A stretch of 50,320 nt of DNA from positions 1 to 50,320 of the forward strand of contig DAITBA010000023.1 in the NCBI GenBank assembly GCA_036824005.1, read 5' to 3'. A program made the translations under genes and the position numbers. The notes beneath the pieces are model-generated. The model was not told the DNA's origin and made no database searches. It was given only the letters and a program-made list of their open reading frames with translations. The DNA is from DAITBA01 sp036824005 (GTDB lineage Bacteria > Pseudomonadota > Gammaproteobacteria > Burkholderiales > Rhodocyclaceae). This document shows positions 24,012 through 32,979 of this stretch, piece by piece. Positions within the stretch are counted from its first letter, which is position 1, and each line of letters begins with the position of its first letter.

Positions 24012-25655
24012 ATGAGCCGTTCCCACGAAATCGTATCCGCCCACGACGTCAAGCTCGGCATGTTTGTCGCCGAACTGGACCGTCCCTGGTTGGATTCTCC
24101 CTTCCTGCTGCAAGGCTTCCTGGTCGAAACCCCCGAGCAGGTCGCGAAGCTGCGCGAGCTATGCAACTTCGTCGCCATCGATCGCAGCCGCTCCGTCGGG
24201 CTCGAATACGCCTCACCGCCGGTTCTGGATGTCCGTCGTCCCGTGTCGCGGCTTGCCACCATGGTCGCCGCACATTCGGACAAGTCCGACTCCGGCAGCC
24301 GTGGCCGCTCCCGCCTTGCCGGCGCTGCCCGGGCGGCAGATGACTCCCTCCGGCGCCAGGACTGGCTCGAAACGGAAAGGCGCGAGGACTCGGAGTTCTG
24401 GCGCGACGTGGTCGGCCGTCAGCGGCACGCAGGACACGGGGCAACCGGCATCGGCACCGTCGAGACCGTTGCCCCGGAGCGCGGCCAGCCGCGTCCGTTG
24501 ACTCCGTCCGAGACTGAGGCCGAGGCAGTCCGAAGCCGCAGCCTGCGCCCGATGAACTGGGTCCAGGAACTGTCGCGGGAAGTGGTGGGCGGACGCCGGT
24601 TCGTCATGCAGTCCCGGACGGCACGTCCCGAGAGCCGCCTCGAAGCCATCGTTAGTACGCCCAGCCGTGGCGAGAAGATCTTCTTCGGCAACCATTACGA
24701 GGACAAGGCCGGCGTCGAGGAGGAGATCGTTCAGGTCAAGCCGGTATTCGAACAAGCCCAGACGGTGGTTCGCGACATCGCCGACGAACTGGACAAGGGC
24801 CGGGCACCGCAGATCGACCGCATTCGCGACGCCGTGCAGGGAATGGCCGAAAGCGTCATTCGCAATCCGGACGCCCTGATGTGGCTGACCAAGCTCAAAC
24901 ATGCCGACAACGTTACCTACGATCACTCGCTCAACGTCGCGGTGCATCTGCTGTCGCTGGGGCGCCATCTGGGCCTTTCGCGCGAGCAGCTCAATACTTT
25001 GGGGATGGCCGGCCTGCTCCAGGACTTGGGCAAGATCAAGCTGTCGCCCGAGCTGCTGCGCAAGCGCGGCGAGCTGACGCCGGAGGAACAGCGTCAGATT
25101 CACACCCATGTAGCCTTCAGCCTCGAGATTCTGGCCGGTCAGGCCGACGTCTCCACCGCCGTGCGCGAGATCGTCGCCAAACACCACGAGCGCATCGACG
25201 GCAGCGGCTACCCGCGCGGCTTGAAGGGTGAGCGCATCGGCGTGATGGCCGAGCTCGCCGGCCTGGTGGACAGCTATTGCGCAATGTCCTCGCAGCGCGC
25301 CTACCGTGCCGCCCTCGATCATCATCGTGCCCTGAAGGCAGTCTATGCCATGGGCGGCAAGCTGTTCAGCGAGGCCGTTGTCACCACCTTCGTCCAGTGC
25401 GTCAGTCTCTACCCCATCGGCACGCTGGTGGAAATGAGCACCGGCGAGGTCGGCGTGGTGATCGAGCAGAACCGCATTCGCAAGCTCAAGCCGCGCGTGC
25501 TGATCCTGCTGCGGGCGGACAAGACCGCCTTGCCCGAGCCGCGGGTTCTCGATCTCATGACCGACCCGATGGTCGCCGACGACGAACCCTACCGCATCCT
25601 GCGTGCGCTGCAGCCCGGCGCGTATGGAATCGATCCGCGAGAGTTCTACCTGTGA
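24012..25655 (+). CDS. DUF3391/HD-GYP domain protein with altered HD motif
   Basis: A 547-residue c-di-GMP signalling protein. The N-terminal DUF3391-like domain (VSAHDVKLGMFVAEL, residues 7-120) is followed by a variable linker and an HD-GYP domain (residues 285-470). The metal site is partly changed: TYDHSLNVA and HHERIDGSGYP (391-401) are intact, but the signature HD is Gln337-Asp338 (LLQDLGK) and HPxxG reads HTHVAFS. This suggests reduced or altered phosphodiesterase activity, or a c-di-GMP-binding role. The stop TGA overlaps the GTG start of the GGDEF-EAL gene (GTGA), so the two proteins are translationally coupled. Confidence 0.9.
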   Translation: MSRSHEIVSAHDVKLGMFVAELDRPWLDSPFLLQGFLVETPEQVAKLRELCNFVAIDRSRSVGLEYASPPVLDVRRPVSRLATMVAAHSDKSDSGSRGRSRLAGAARAADDSLRRQDWLETERREDSEFWRDVVGRQRHAGHGATGIGTVETVAPERGQPRPLTPSETEAEAVRSRSLRPMNWVQELSREVVGGRRFVMQSRTARPESRLEAIVSTPSRGEKIFFGNHYEDKAGVEEEIVQVKPVFEQAQTVVRDIADELDKGRAPQIDRIRDAVQGMAESVIRNPDALMWLTKLKHADNVTYDHSLNVAVHLLSLGRHLGLSREQLNTLGMAGLLQDLGKIKLSPELLRKRGELTPEEQRQIHTHVAFSLEILAGQADVSTAVREIVAKHHERIDGSGYPRGLKGERIGVMAELAGLVDSYCAMSSQRAYRAALDHHRALKAVYAMGGKLFSEAVVTTFVQCVSLYPIGTLVEMSTGEVGVVIEQNRIRKLKPRVLILLRADKTALPEPRVLDLMTDPMVADDEPYRILRALQPGAYGIDPREFYL

Positions 25656-27517
25656 ATACGCTACGGTCCTTGCGCCCGGTGCCGGCGACGGCGCGCCACA
25701 CAGCCGCATCGGCTTGCATCACCCCAAACTTCGAACTCGATGCCGATGCCCTCGATGCCAGTCTGGCGCAGTACGGCATCGACGAGCGTACCCGTTCCGC
25801 ATTGCAGGCGTTCGTGCGTTTTGCCGGCGGAGACGGCGTGCGACGGGCCCTGGCTGCGGAACTGGACCTTGCCTTTCCGCCACCGGCCCAGCTCGACCAG
25901 GCGGCGACGAACGCCTATCAGCGCTTTGTCATGCTGTTGGCCGATCTTCCCGCGCGCGGGCTGGACCGGGACTGGCTGCGCGAACTCGTGCGCCTGTGGC
26001 TGGTGGTCGCGACCGCCGGCGTGCGCGCCGATACCGCGCTGCGCATCACGCGCGAGATGCTGTCGCTCGTCGTTCAGCGCCTGTGCGGCGAGCGGCAGAG
26101 CTACTCGCGGCTCGAGGCAGAGATCGCGATGTCGCTGGGAAACGTAGCACTGTTCGTCTGTGGCGTGCTGGCCGAGGCGGTTCAGGGCCAGCACCGCGAG
26201 TGGCTGCGCCAGCTCGAGCAGTTTGACTCGGAAACATTGCTGCCCAATGGCGCGCAGACACGTGTCCTGCTGGAGCAGAGCGTTGCGGCCGCTGGCGCTG
26301 CCCTCACCGGTGTCCTGCTCATGAACATGGACTTCAGCGCAGTCGGGCTGCCCCGCCATGACGGCGCCTGGTCGCAGATGTTGATGTCGGGACTCGATCG
26401 TGTGCGGCAGGCGTTGCGGGCAGACGACATCCTTTGCCGCGTCGGGCGCACTGAGTTTTTCGTCATACTGCCGCATCTGGCGAGCAGGGCCCAGGTCATG
26501 CTTGCCGCGAGCAAGTTGCAGCGCGCCGTGGAGCATCCGGTGCGGTTCGGCAGCCACGAGGCGAGAATGGCGCTGCGCATCGGCGCGGCCTGCGCGCCGG
26601 ACCACGGTCTTGACGCCCAGGCCCTGATGCAATGCGCGCGCCTGGCATTGCAGGAAACGGGCAACGCTGACCGGTGGTTCGTACTCTACGCCGACGAGCT
26701 GCGGCTGCGCGCCGAGAACGAGGCGTTGCTGGAAGCAGAGCTGCTGCGGGCGCTGGATGCCGGGGCCCTCGAACTCTATCTGCAGCCGCAAATCGATGTC
26801 CGGACCGGACGCTGTGCCAGCGCCGAGGCACTATTGCGCTGGCGCGACGAGCGCGGCCAAATGGTTCCTCCGACCGAGGTCATCGAGCTGGCGCGACGGG
26901 CCGGCGTGCTCGCCAAGCTGACCCACTGGGTGGTGCATCAGAGCTGTCAGCTTGCGGACGCGCTCAGGCGCGAAGGCGCCGCGATCCGGTTGAGCGTCAA
27001 TCTTACCGCCAGCGATATCGGCGATAGCGACCTGCCGGATGTTGTGCGCGACGCCCTGGCGTTGTGGCATGTGCCGGCCTCATCGCTGCTGTTCGAGCTG
27101 ACGGAGACGGCGATGCTGAGCAACGAGGCCGACGGCATTGAGGTCATGAGCCGACTGCGCGAACTGGGCTGCATGACCTCCATCGACGATTTCGGCACGG
27201 GCTACTCTTCGGTTCTCTACCTGCGCAAGTTGCCCCTCGATGAATTGAAGATCGACAAGGAATTCGTCGGTCGAGTGACCCAGTCCGATCAGGACAAGGA
27301 AATCGTGCGTTCCCTAGTGCACCTCGCCCACGGCCTCGGGCTCCAAGTCGTGGCCGAAGGCGTAGAGGACCATGCCACGCTGGCGCTGCTGCGCGAGTAT
27401 GGCTGCGAACGCGTTCAAGGCTACGTCTTCAGCACGCCTCTGCCGTTCGAGGCGTTCGTCGACTGGTGGCACATGCACGAGCGCACAAACCTGCAGCGCG
27501 CTGCGGCTGCGTCATAG
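25652..27517 (+). CDS. GGDEF-EAL protein with degenerate GGDEF, likely c-di-GMP phosphodiesterase
   Basis: About 621 residues. After a helical N-terminal region (1-210) of unknown fold comes a GGDEF-like domain whose active-site motif is GRTEF (265-269) instead of GGDEF, so cyclase activity is unlikely. The EAL domain (about 360-610) is intact: EALLRW (Glu392), NLTASDI, ELTETAM, DDFGTGYSS, LKIDKEFV, AEGVE and QGYVFSTPL carry the metal and substrate ligands. It should hydrolyse c-di-GMP to pGpG. The start is the GTG at 25652 overlapping the HD-GYP stop. The pair likely forms one regulatory unit. Confidence 0.92.
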   Translation: MNTLRSLRPVPATARHTAASACITPNFELDADALDASLAQYGIDERTRSALQAFVRFAGGDGVRRALAAELDLAFPPPAQLDQAATNAYQRFVMLLADLPARGLDRDWLRELVRLWLVVATAGVRADTALRITREMLSLVVQRLCGERQSYSRLEAEIAMSLGNVALFVCGVLAEAVQGQHREWLRQLEQFDSETLLPNGAQTRVLLEQSVAAAGAALTGVLLMNMDFSAVGLPRHDGAWSQMLMSGLDRVRQALRADDILCRVGRTEFFVILPHLASRAQVMLAASKLQRAVEHPVRFGSHEARMALRIGAACAPDHGLDAQALMQCARLALQETGNADRWFVLYADELRLRAENEALLEAELLRALDAGALELYLQPQIDVRTGRCASAEALLRWRDERGQMVPPTEVIELARRAGVLAKLTHWVVHQSCQLADALRREGAAIRLSVNLTASDIGDSDLPDVVRDALALWHVPASSLLFELTETAMLSNEADGIEVMSRLRELGCMTSIDDFGTGYSSVLYLRKLPLDELKIDKEFVGRVTQSDQDKEIVRSLVHLAHGLGLQVVAEGVEDHATLALLREYGCERVQGYVFSTPLPFEAFVDWWHMHERTNLQRAAAAS

Positions 27518-27633
27518 AGCGATCCGTCTCGCTGTCTCCCCCGCCCTGGTAGGCGTCGGCGGCCGGGCCGGCCCTCGCCATCGCAACTCCGGTATGATTG
27601 CCCGACAGTCCTGTAGTGCCGCGGGAGAGGGCC

Positions 27634-28278
27634 ATGCTTGAAAGGATCGGAAACTTGTGTGGTGTCGTGGCCCCCCTTCTGTGGGCGATGGTCATTGTTT
27701 TCGCCGCCGGTCTGCGACCCGAGTACAGCCACTATGCGCAATACATAAGCGAGCTGGGCGAGCGCGGCAGCTCGACGGAACTGCTCATGCGCTACGGCGC
27801 TTTCGTTCCCACCGGCCTCATGCACATGGGCTTCGCGACGTTCCTGTATGCGCGCTTTCGCGGGAACCCATACGCGGCGATGGCGGCGGGATTGGTCGCG
27901 CTGAACGGACTGGCGCGTATCGGCGCCGGTATGTTTCCCTGCGAAGTGGGTTGTGCCGGCCCGCGTGTGCTGCTCAGCCAGAAACTGCATACGTTGTCGG
28001 CGGCAGTGGGTTTCTTCGCCATCATCGCCGCCACCGTTGTCTGGGGACGTATCTTCAGGACGTTGGAAGCATTGCGCGGTCTGCACCGTTACTGCATCGC
28101 CTCCGGCGCGCTCGGACTGGTGTTTCTCATGCTTATGTCTTGGAGCGGCGAATCGCGCGCAGGCACTGGGATGTACGAGCGCCTGTCGTCAGGCGTGCTG
28201 TCACTGTGGGTGTTTGTCGTTGCGCTCCGGTCGTGGCAGCTCGGACCGGCAAACGCGGTTTCCGGCGCTTCGACGTGA
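27634..28278 (+). CDS. DUF998 family integral membrane protein
   Basis: A 214-residue membrane protein with about six or seven hydrophobic segments. DUF998 traits are LCGVVAPLLWAMVIVFAAGL at the start, YSHYAQYISELGERGSSTE in the first loop and GMFPCEVGC in the middle. The family has no known biochemical role. GGGAGAGG stands 6-7 nt before ATG 27634, so the ATG 36 nt upstream is not used. It converges with actP; a hairpin lies between. Confidence 0.85.
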   Translation: MLERIGNLCGVVAPLLWAMVIVFAAGLRPEYSHYAQYISELGERGSSTELLMRYGAFVPTGLMHMGFATFLYARFRGNPYAAMAAGLVALNGLARIGAGMFPCEVGCAGPRVLLSQKLHTLSAAVGFFAIIAATVVWGRIFRTLEALRGLHRYCIASGALGLVFLMLMSWSGESRAGTGMYERLSSGVLSLWVFVVALRSWQLGPANAVSGAST

Positions 28279-28338
28279 TCGCGAGGGCCACGCAGCAGAT
28301 CGCGGGATCGGATCCAATGCGCGGGGAGAAGAGCAAAC

Positions 28339-28361
28339 GGGGGTCGTCCGACGACGCCCCC
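28339..28361. terminator. hairpin between convergent DUF998 and actP genes
   Basis: GGGG plus GTCGT (28339-28347) pairs with ACGAC plus CCCC (28351-28360) around CCG, with one bulged base. It is 60 bp past the DUF998 stop and 70 bp past the actP stop. A run of A's (AAAAA, 28371-28375) on the plus strand lies nearby; no T tract follows the plus-strand stem. Confidence 0.45.
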
Positions 28362-28428
28362 CGCAGTGCGAAAAATTGACCGCCGATTCAGGACACCTGC
28401 TGCGCGTCCTTGGTGGCGATGGAAACAG

Positions 28429-30102
28429 TTAGTGCGATGCCGCTCCCGCGGCGCCAAAGCCCGTCTGGGCGCGCACGTACTGGTCTTCGTAGGCCTCCTT
28501 CTCTTTTGCTGCCTGGGCGGATCTGTCCATCAGCGATACCAGCCAGCAGACGAAGAACGCAAGTGGCATGGAGAAGATCGCCGGTTGCTCGTAGGGGAAG
28601 AGCGGTTTCGGATTGCCGAGCACCGTGACCCAGACTGCCTTGGAGCACACCACGATCGCCACCGCCGCGATCAGCCCGACGATTCCGCCCCAGACCGCGC
28701 CCCGGGTGGTTAATCCTTTCCAGTACATCGAGAGGATCAAGACCGGAAAGTTGCACGAGGCGGCGATGCCGAAGGCAAGACCGACCAGGAAGGCGATGTT
28801 CATTTTCTCGAACAGTATCCCGAGCAACACCGCGATCACGCCGATGCCGAGCGAGGAGATCTTGGAGATCCGAACCTCCGCCCCCTCCGTCACCTTGCCC
28901 AGCTTGATGGCATTGGCATAGATGTCATGGGAAATGGCGGAAGCGCCGGCCAAGGCAAGCCCCGAAACGACGGCCAGAATCGTCGCGAATGCAACCGCGG
29001 CGAGGAAGCCGAGCAGGAGATTGCCGCCCACGGCGTGCGCAAGATGCAGAGCGGGCATGTTGCCGCCACCGATCATCTTGCCGGCGATGTTGCCACCCTC
29101 GAAGTAGGCCGGGTTCTGGCCGACGATGACGACCGCCGACAGGCCCATCAGGCTCACGACGCAGAAGAAGAAACCGACGCAGAACGTCGCCACAAACACG
29201 CTCTTGCGCGCCTCGTTGGCGTTGGGCACCGTAAAGAAGCGCATCAGGATGTGCGGCAGGCCGGCTGTGCCGAACATCAGCCCGAGACCCAGGGACACGG
29301 CCGTGACCGGATCGGCGAGCATGTTGCCGGGCGCCATGATCTTGATGCCGTCCTTGTGAAGCGCGACTGCCCGCTGTGCCAGGGTTTCGAAATTGAAACC
29401 GAACTGGGACATGGCAAGGAGCATCACCAGGGTACCGCCGCCCAAAAGCAGGCAGGCCTTGATGATCTGCACCCAGGTCGTGGCGATCATGCCGCCGAAG
29501 GTGACGTAGATGACCATCATCACGCCGACGACGACCACCGCTGCCCAGTAGGGCAGGCCGAAGAGCAACTTGATCAACTGTCCGGCGCCGACCATCTGGG
29601 CGATCAGATAGAAAACCACGACGGTGAGCGAGCCCACTGCCGCCATCGTCCGTACCTTGCGCTGATCGAGCCGGTAGGAGGTGATGTCGGCGAAGGTGAA
29701 CTTGCCCAGGTTGCGCAGTCGCTCCGCCATCAGGAACAGGATGATGGGCCAGCAGGCATAGAAGGAGATGCAGTAAATGAATCCGTCATAGCCCTTGGTA
29801 TACACCAGGCTGGTCAGGCCGAGCAGGGTGGCCGCCGACATGTAGTCGCCGGCGATGGCCAAACCGTTCTGCACACCGGAGATACCACCGCCCGCTGCGT
29901 AGTAGTCGCTCGCTGTTTTGGTGCGCTTGGCCGCCCAGTAAGTAATGCCCAGCGTCGCCATGACGAACACCAGGAACATCACGATGGCGTGGATGTTGAG
30001 GGGCTGCTGCTGTGCCTGCTCCACGGCTGGCGCGGCATGGACAGCGCCAACCGATGCCGCGGCGAGGAGGCCCGCGGCACGCCGTAGGATTACGCGTCTC
30101 AT
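28429..30102 (-). CDS. actP: cation/acetate symporter ActP
   Basis: A sodium:solute symporter of 557 residues with a signal-like N-terminus (MRRVILRRAAGLLAAASVGAVHA) and about 13 membrane segments, matching ActP, which takes up acetate and related short acids. Characteristic stretches are TASDYYAAGGGISGVQNGLA, GDYMSAATLLGLT, VFYLIAQMVGAGQLI, VYTKGYDGFIY and LPHILMRFFTVPNANEARKS. GGAGG lies 7 nt before ATG 30102, and the start overlaps the DUF485 stop (ATGA), so the two are coupled. No acetyl-CoA synthetase gene is adjacent. Confidence 0.95.
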   Translation of the reverse strand: MRRVILRRAAGLLAAASVGAVHAAPAVEQAQQQPLNIHAIVMFLVFVMATLGITYWAAKRTKTASDYYAAGGGISGVQNGLAIAGDYMSAATLLGLTSLVYTKGYDGFIYCISFYACWPIILFLMAERLRNLGKFTFADITSYRLDQRKVRTMAAVGSLTVVVFYLIAQMVGAGQLIKLLFGLPYWAAVVVVGVMMVIYVTFGGMIATTWVQIIKACLLLGGGTLVMLLAMSQFGFNFETLAQRAVALHKDGIKIMAPGNMLADPVTAVSLGLGLMFGTAGLPHILMRFFTVPNANEARKSVFVATFCVGFFFCVVSLMGLSAVVIVGQNPAYFEGGNIAGKMIGGGNMPALHLAHAVGGNLLLGFLAAVAFATILAVVSGLALAGASAISHDIYANAIKLGKVTEGAEVRISKISSLGIGVIAVLLGILFEKMNIAFLVGLAFGIAASCNFPVLILSMYWKGLTTRGAVWGGIVGLIAAVAIVVCSKAVWVTVLGNPKPLFPYEQPAIFSMPLAFFVCWLVSLMDRSAQAAKEKEAYEDQYVRAQTGFGAAGAASH

Positions 30103-30410
30103 TGGATCGCCTCCTTGATGATTTCGGCATTGATGGCGTCGAAGTCTTTGTTCGCACGGTGCACGTAATATCCCGTGAGCAGCCAGAAGAACAGGATCAT
30201 GCCGGCCCCGATCGGTATGGCGATGGTTGTAGTCGCGCCCTCCCACAACGGCTTGGCGAGCAGCGTCGGACTGAACGCTATGATCAGGATGAAGGTGTAG
30301 AACATCACCAGAACGATCGCCGACAGGGTCACCGCAAAGCGTGTTCGCTTTGCCACCAAGCCGGCGAATTTCGGATTTCTTCGTATCTTTTCGTACACCG
30401 CTGCTGACAT
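30099..30410 (-). CDS. DUF485 family membrane protein (YjcH-like)
   Basis: A 103-residue protein with two transmembrane helices (VTLSAIVLVMFYTFILIIAF and ITIAIPIGAGMILFFWLL-like, about 30-50 and 65-88) and the DUF485 lead-in RNPKFAGLVAKRTRFA. In E. coli yjcH lies between acs and actP; the partner function in transport is unclear. GAGG precedes ATG 30410 at good spacing. The last 4 nt overlap the actP start. Confidence 0.92.
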   Translation of the reverse strand: MSAAVYEKIRRNPKFAGLVAKRTRFAVTLSAIVLVMFYTFILIIAFSPTLLAKPLWEGATTTIAIPIGAGMILFFWLLTGYYVHRANKDFDAINAEIIKEAIQ

Positions 30411-30753
30411 CTGCTTCCTCCCTAGAAGTAGTTTGAGAGTGGAACCTCCCATTACGCGGACAGGGCGACGCGCGGCCCCCCGACCCGCGCCGACGAATCA
30501 TACAACGATCCACACGGCGCTTCCACGGTGTCACTGCGGCGGGTGTTGCCGCGCGGGGTGGTGGCTGGTCGCGTGCGCAAAGGCCCCCCGACAAAGTGCT
30601 ACCATGAGCGCTGCTTTGCGTTCCGGATGTCGGGCGGTGAACGGCGCGGGTGTCGTGCACCGCGGGGAATGAGGCAGGCAGTTGCGGCCGCGGCGGCCGA
30701 TACGCGTATATCGATGATGCGACCGGCACGATCTGCACACCGGTGATCGCCAC
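30411..30753. other. divergent promoter region between DUF485-actP and PAS-DnaQ genes
   Basis: No gene is supported; open frames on both strands are Arg/Ala/Pro-rich noise. It should hold the promoters of both divergent units, but I cannot point to a convincing -35/-10 pair in this very GC-rich sequence. Confidence 0.55.
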
Positions 30754-32973
30754 GTGAACAAGAAGCACAAGGTTGTCATCGCTCAAGCGGCGTACCTCAC
30801 GCTCGTCGCCGGTCTCGTGTCACTCGCGGCGCTCGCGTTCTACCACGACCTGCCCCAGCACGAGCGGACGCACCTCTGGGCGATGCTTGCGCCGCGGACC
30901 GAGCTGATTGCGGGACTCGCTGTTCTGGCTCTCGGTCTGCTGGGGATCCTGTTCGCGCTCGCCTATCACTACTATGTCGCCGGCGCGCAGCGCATGACCG
31001 AGGGGCTCGGGATCATCCTGCGGGCGAACCGCGCACACCGCATTGCAGCCGCCGGACCGGCGGAAACGCGCGGGCTTGCCGAAGCAATCAATGCCCTTGC
31101 CGAGCGCAACGAACAACTGGCGCAGGATCTCGAAAGCAAGGTCGAGCAGGCCAAGGCATCGGTGGAGGAGGAAAAGAACCGCCTGGCCGCGTTGATGTCG
31201 GAGCTCTCCCAGGGCGTGCTGGTCTGCAACACCGACGGGCGCATCCTGCTTTACAACGAGCGCGCACGTCAGGTCCTCGGCCACGCCGGCAATTCCCAGT
31301 CCGCAGGTGCCGCGCCGGTCATTGGCCTGGGCCGGTCGGTGTTCGGCATCATCGACCGCAATCTGCTTGCCCACGCGCTGGAAACCGTCAGTTTGCGCCT
31401 GGAAAAATGCCATGCCGAGCTCAACGCGCAATTTGTCACGACCACGCGCGCCGACCAGCTGGTGCGCGTCCAGATGGCGCCGGTGCTGGTGCCAAGGCAG
31501 CCGTCCCGTGCCAGCGAGGCAGCGCGCGCTGACGACGCGGCACTGGCGGCGCCGGTTCCTGCCGCCACGATAAGCGGCTTCGTCATGACGTTGGAGAACA
31601 TCACGCGCACCTTCGAGCGCGACACGACGCGCGACATGCTGCTGCAATCGTTCACCGAGGGCAGCCGGGCGTCGCTCGCCAACATCCGGGCAGCGGTGGA
31701 GACACTGACGGCCTATCCTGATTGCGAGCCCGCCGAGCGCGAGCGATTCGTCGCCATCATCAGTCAGGAGGTCGCCGGCCTGAGCGGCAAGCTCGACCGA
31801 ACGACTTCGGAATATGCCGATTCGCTCAAGACGCGCTGGCCACTGGAGGAAATGCTCGCCGCCGACGTCATCGCGGCGGCGCGCCGGCGCGTGGAAAGCC
31901 GGCTCGCACTCAGCACCAACACCGAGGACGTCGATGCATCGGTGTGGGTCAAGGCGGACAGCTACACGCTCATCCAGTCGCTCGCCTATCTCGCCGGGCG
32001 GCTCAAGGATGCCTATGACGTGCGCGACGTGCGGTTCCAGGTCAGCCGCGAGGGCCGGCTTGCGCAATTGGATCTGATCTGGTCCGGGCCGATTATCTCC
32101 CAGCAGACCGTCTATGACTGGGAGCTGGACACGATGCGCGCCGGCGGCGAAGACAGTCCGCTGACCCTGCGTGCCGTGACCGAGCGTCACGGCGCTGAAT
32201 TTGTCTACCTGGTGGAGAAACCGCGGCAGCGATGCCTGTTCCGCCTCCTCCTTCCGGCCGCAACCCCGGTCCAAACGCCGAGCCCTGCACCGAACATACG
32301 CTATGGCGAGAGCCGGCCGGAATTCTACGACTTTGACCTGTTCCACCGCGCCGGCCAGAGCACGGAGCTCGACGAATCGCTGCTGACGGAACTTGCCTAT
32401 ACCGTCATCGACACCGAGACCACTGGGCTGGATCCGTCCCGCGGCGACGAGATCGTCTCCATCGGCGCGGTACGCATCCTGAACAACCGGCTGCTGCGCT
32501 ATGAAACCTACGAGCAACTGGTCGACCCGAAAAGGCCGATTGCTTCGCTGTCCCAGACTATCCACGGCATCACGCCGGAAATGCTGGTCGGTCAGCCGAC
32601 AGTCGAAGCCGTGCTGCCGCAGCTAATTGAGTTCTGCGAGGACACCGTAATCGTCGGCCACAACGCCGCATTCGACATGCGCTTCCTGCAGATGAAGGAG
32701 GAGAAAACCGGTATCCGCTTTACCCATCCGGTATTGGACACGCTGCTCCTGTCCGAGGTGCTGAACCCGAACCAGACTTCACACACCCTGGAGAGCATCG
32801 CCGGACGATTCGGCGTCAACGTCGTCGCCCGCCACACCGCGCTGGGCGATGCCTTGGTCACCGGCGAAGTATTCCTGCGCATGCTTCCGCTGCTTGCGGC
32901 GCAGGGCATACACACCCTGCGCCAGGCGCGCGAGGCAGCGGAGAAGACGCTCTACGCCAAGGTGAAGTACTGA
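30754..32973 (+). CDS. membrane PAS protein fused to DnaQ-type 3'-5' exonuclease
   Basis: A 739-residue fusion. Two membrane segments (about 9-29 and 48-70) are followed by a HAMP-like region and coiled coil (75-150), a PAS-like domain (LMSELSQGVLVCNTDGRILLYN, about 145-250), a region resembling a histidine-kinase core but without clear H or N boxes (280-510), and a DEDDh exonuclease (548-735). The exonuclease motifs are intact: VIDTETTGLD, VGHNAAFDMRFLQ and HTALGDALVTG. The GTG start at 30754 has a poor ribosome binding site. Proteins of this type are found beside actP in other proteobacteria and are often mislabelled as PolC or PolIII epsilon. Confidence 0.86.
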   Translation: MNKKHKVVIAQAAYLTLVAGLVSLAALAFYHDLPQHERTHLWAMLAPRTELIAGLAVLALGLLGILFALAYHYYVAGAQRMTEGLGIILRANRAHRIAAAGPAETRGLAEAINALAERNEQLAQDLESKVEQAKASVEEEKNRLAALMSELSQGVLVCNTDGRILLYNERARQVLGHAGNSQSAGAAPVIGLGRSVFGIIDRNLLAHALETVSLRLEKCHAELNAQFVTTTRADQLVRVQMAPVLVPRQPSRASEAARADDAALAAPVPAATISGFVMTLENITRTFERDTTRDMLLQSFTEGSRASLANIRAAVETLTAYPDCEPAERERFVAIISQEVAGLSGKLDRTTSEYADSLKTRWPLEEMLAADVIAAARRRVESRLALSTNTEDVDASVWVKADSYTLIQSLAYLAGRLKDAYDVRDVRFQVSREGRLAQLDLIWSGPIISQQTVYDWELDTMRAGGEDSPLTLRAVTERHGAEFVYLVEKPRQRCLFRLLLPAATPVQTPSPAPNIRYGESRPEFYDFDLFHRAGQSTELDESLLTELAYTVIDTETTGLDPSRGDEIVSIGAVRILNNRLLRYETYEQLVDPKRPIASLSQTIHGITPEMLVGQPTVEAVLPQLIEFCEDTVIVGHNAAFDMRFLQMKEEKTGIRFTHPVLDTLLLSEVLNPNQTSHTLESIAGRFGVNVVARHTALGDALVTGEVFLRMLPLLAAQGIHTLRQAREAAEKTLYAKVKY

Positions 32974-32979
32974 TCGCCG

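Noticed and set aside
30754..32973. Gram-positive-type DNA polymerase PolC
   Set aside because: Only the exonuclease part matches; polymerase domains are absent and membrane segments are present.
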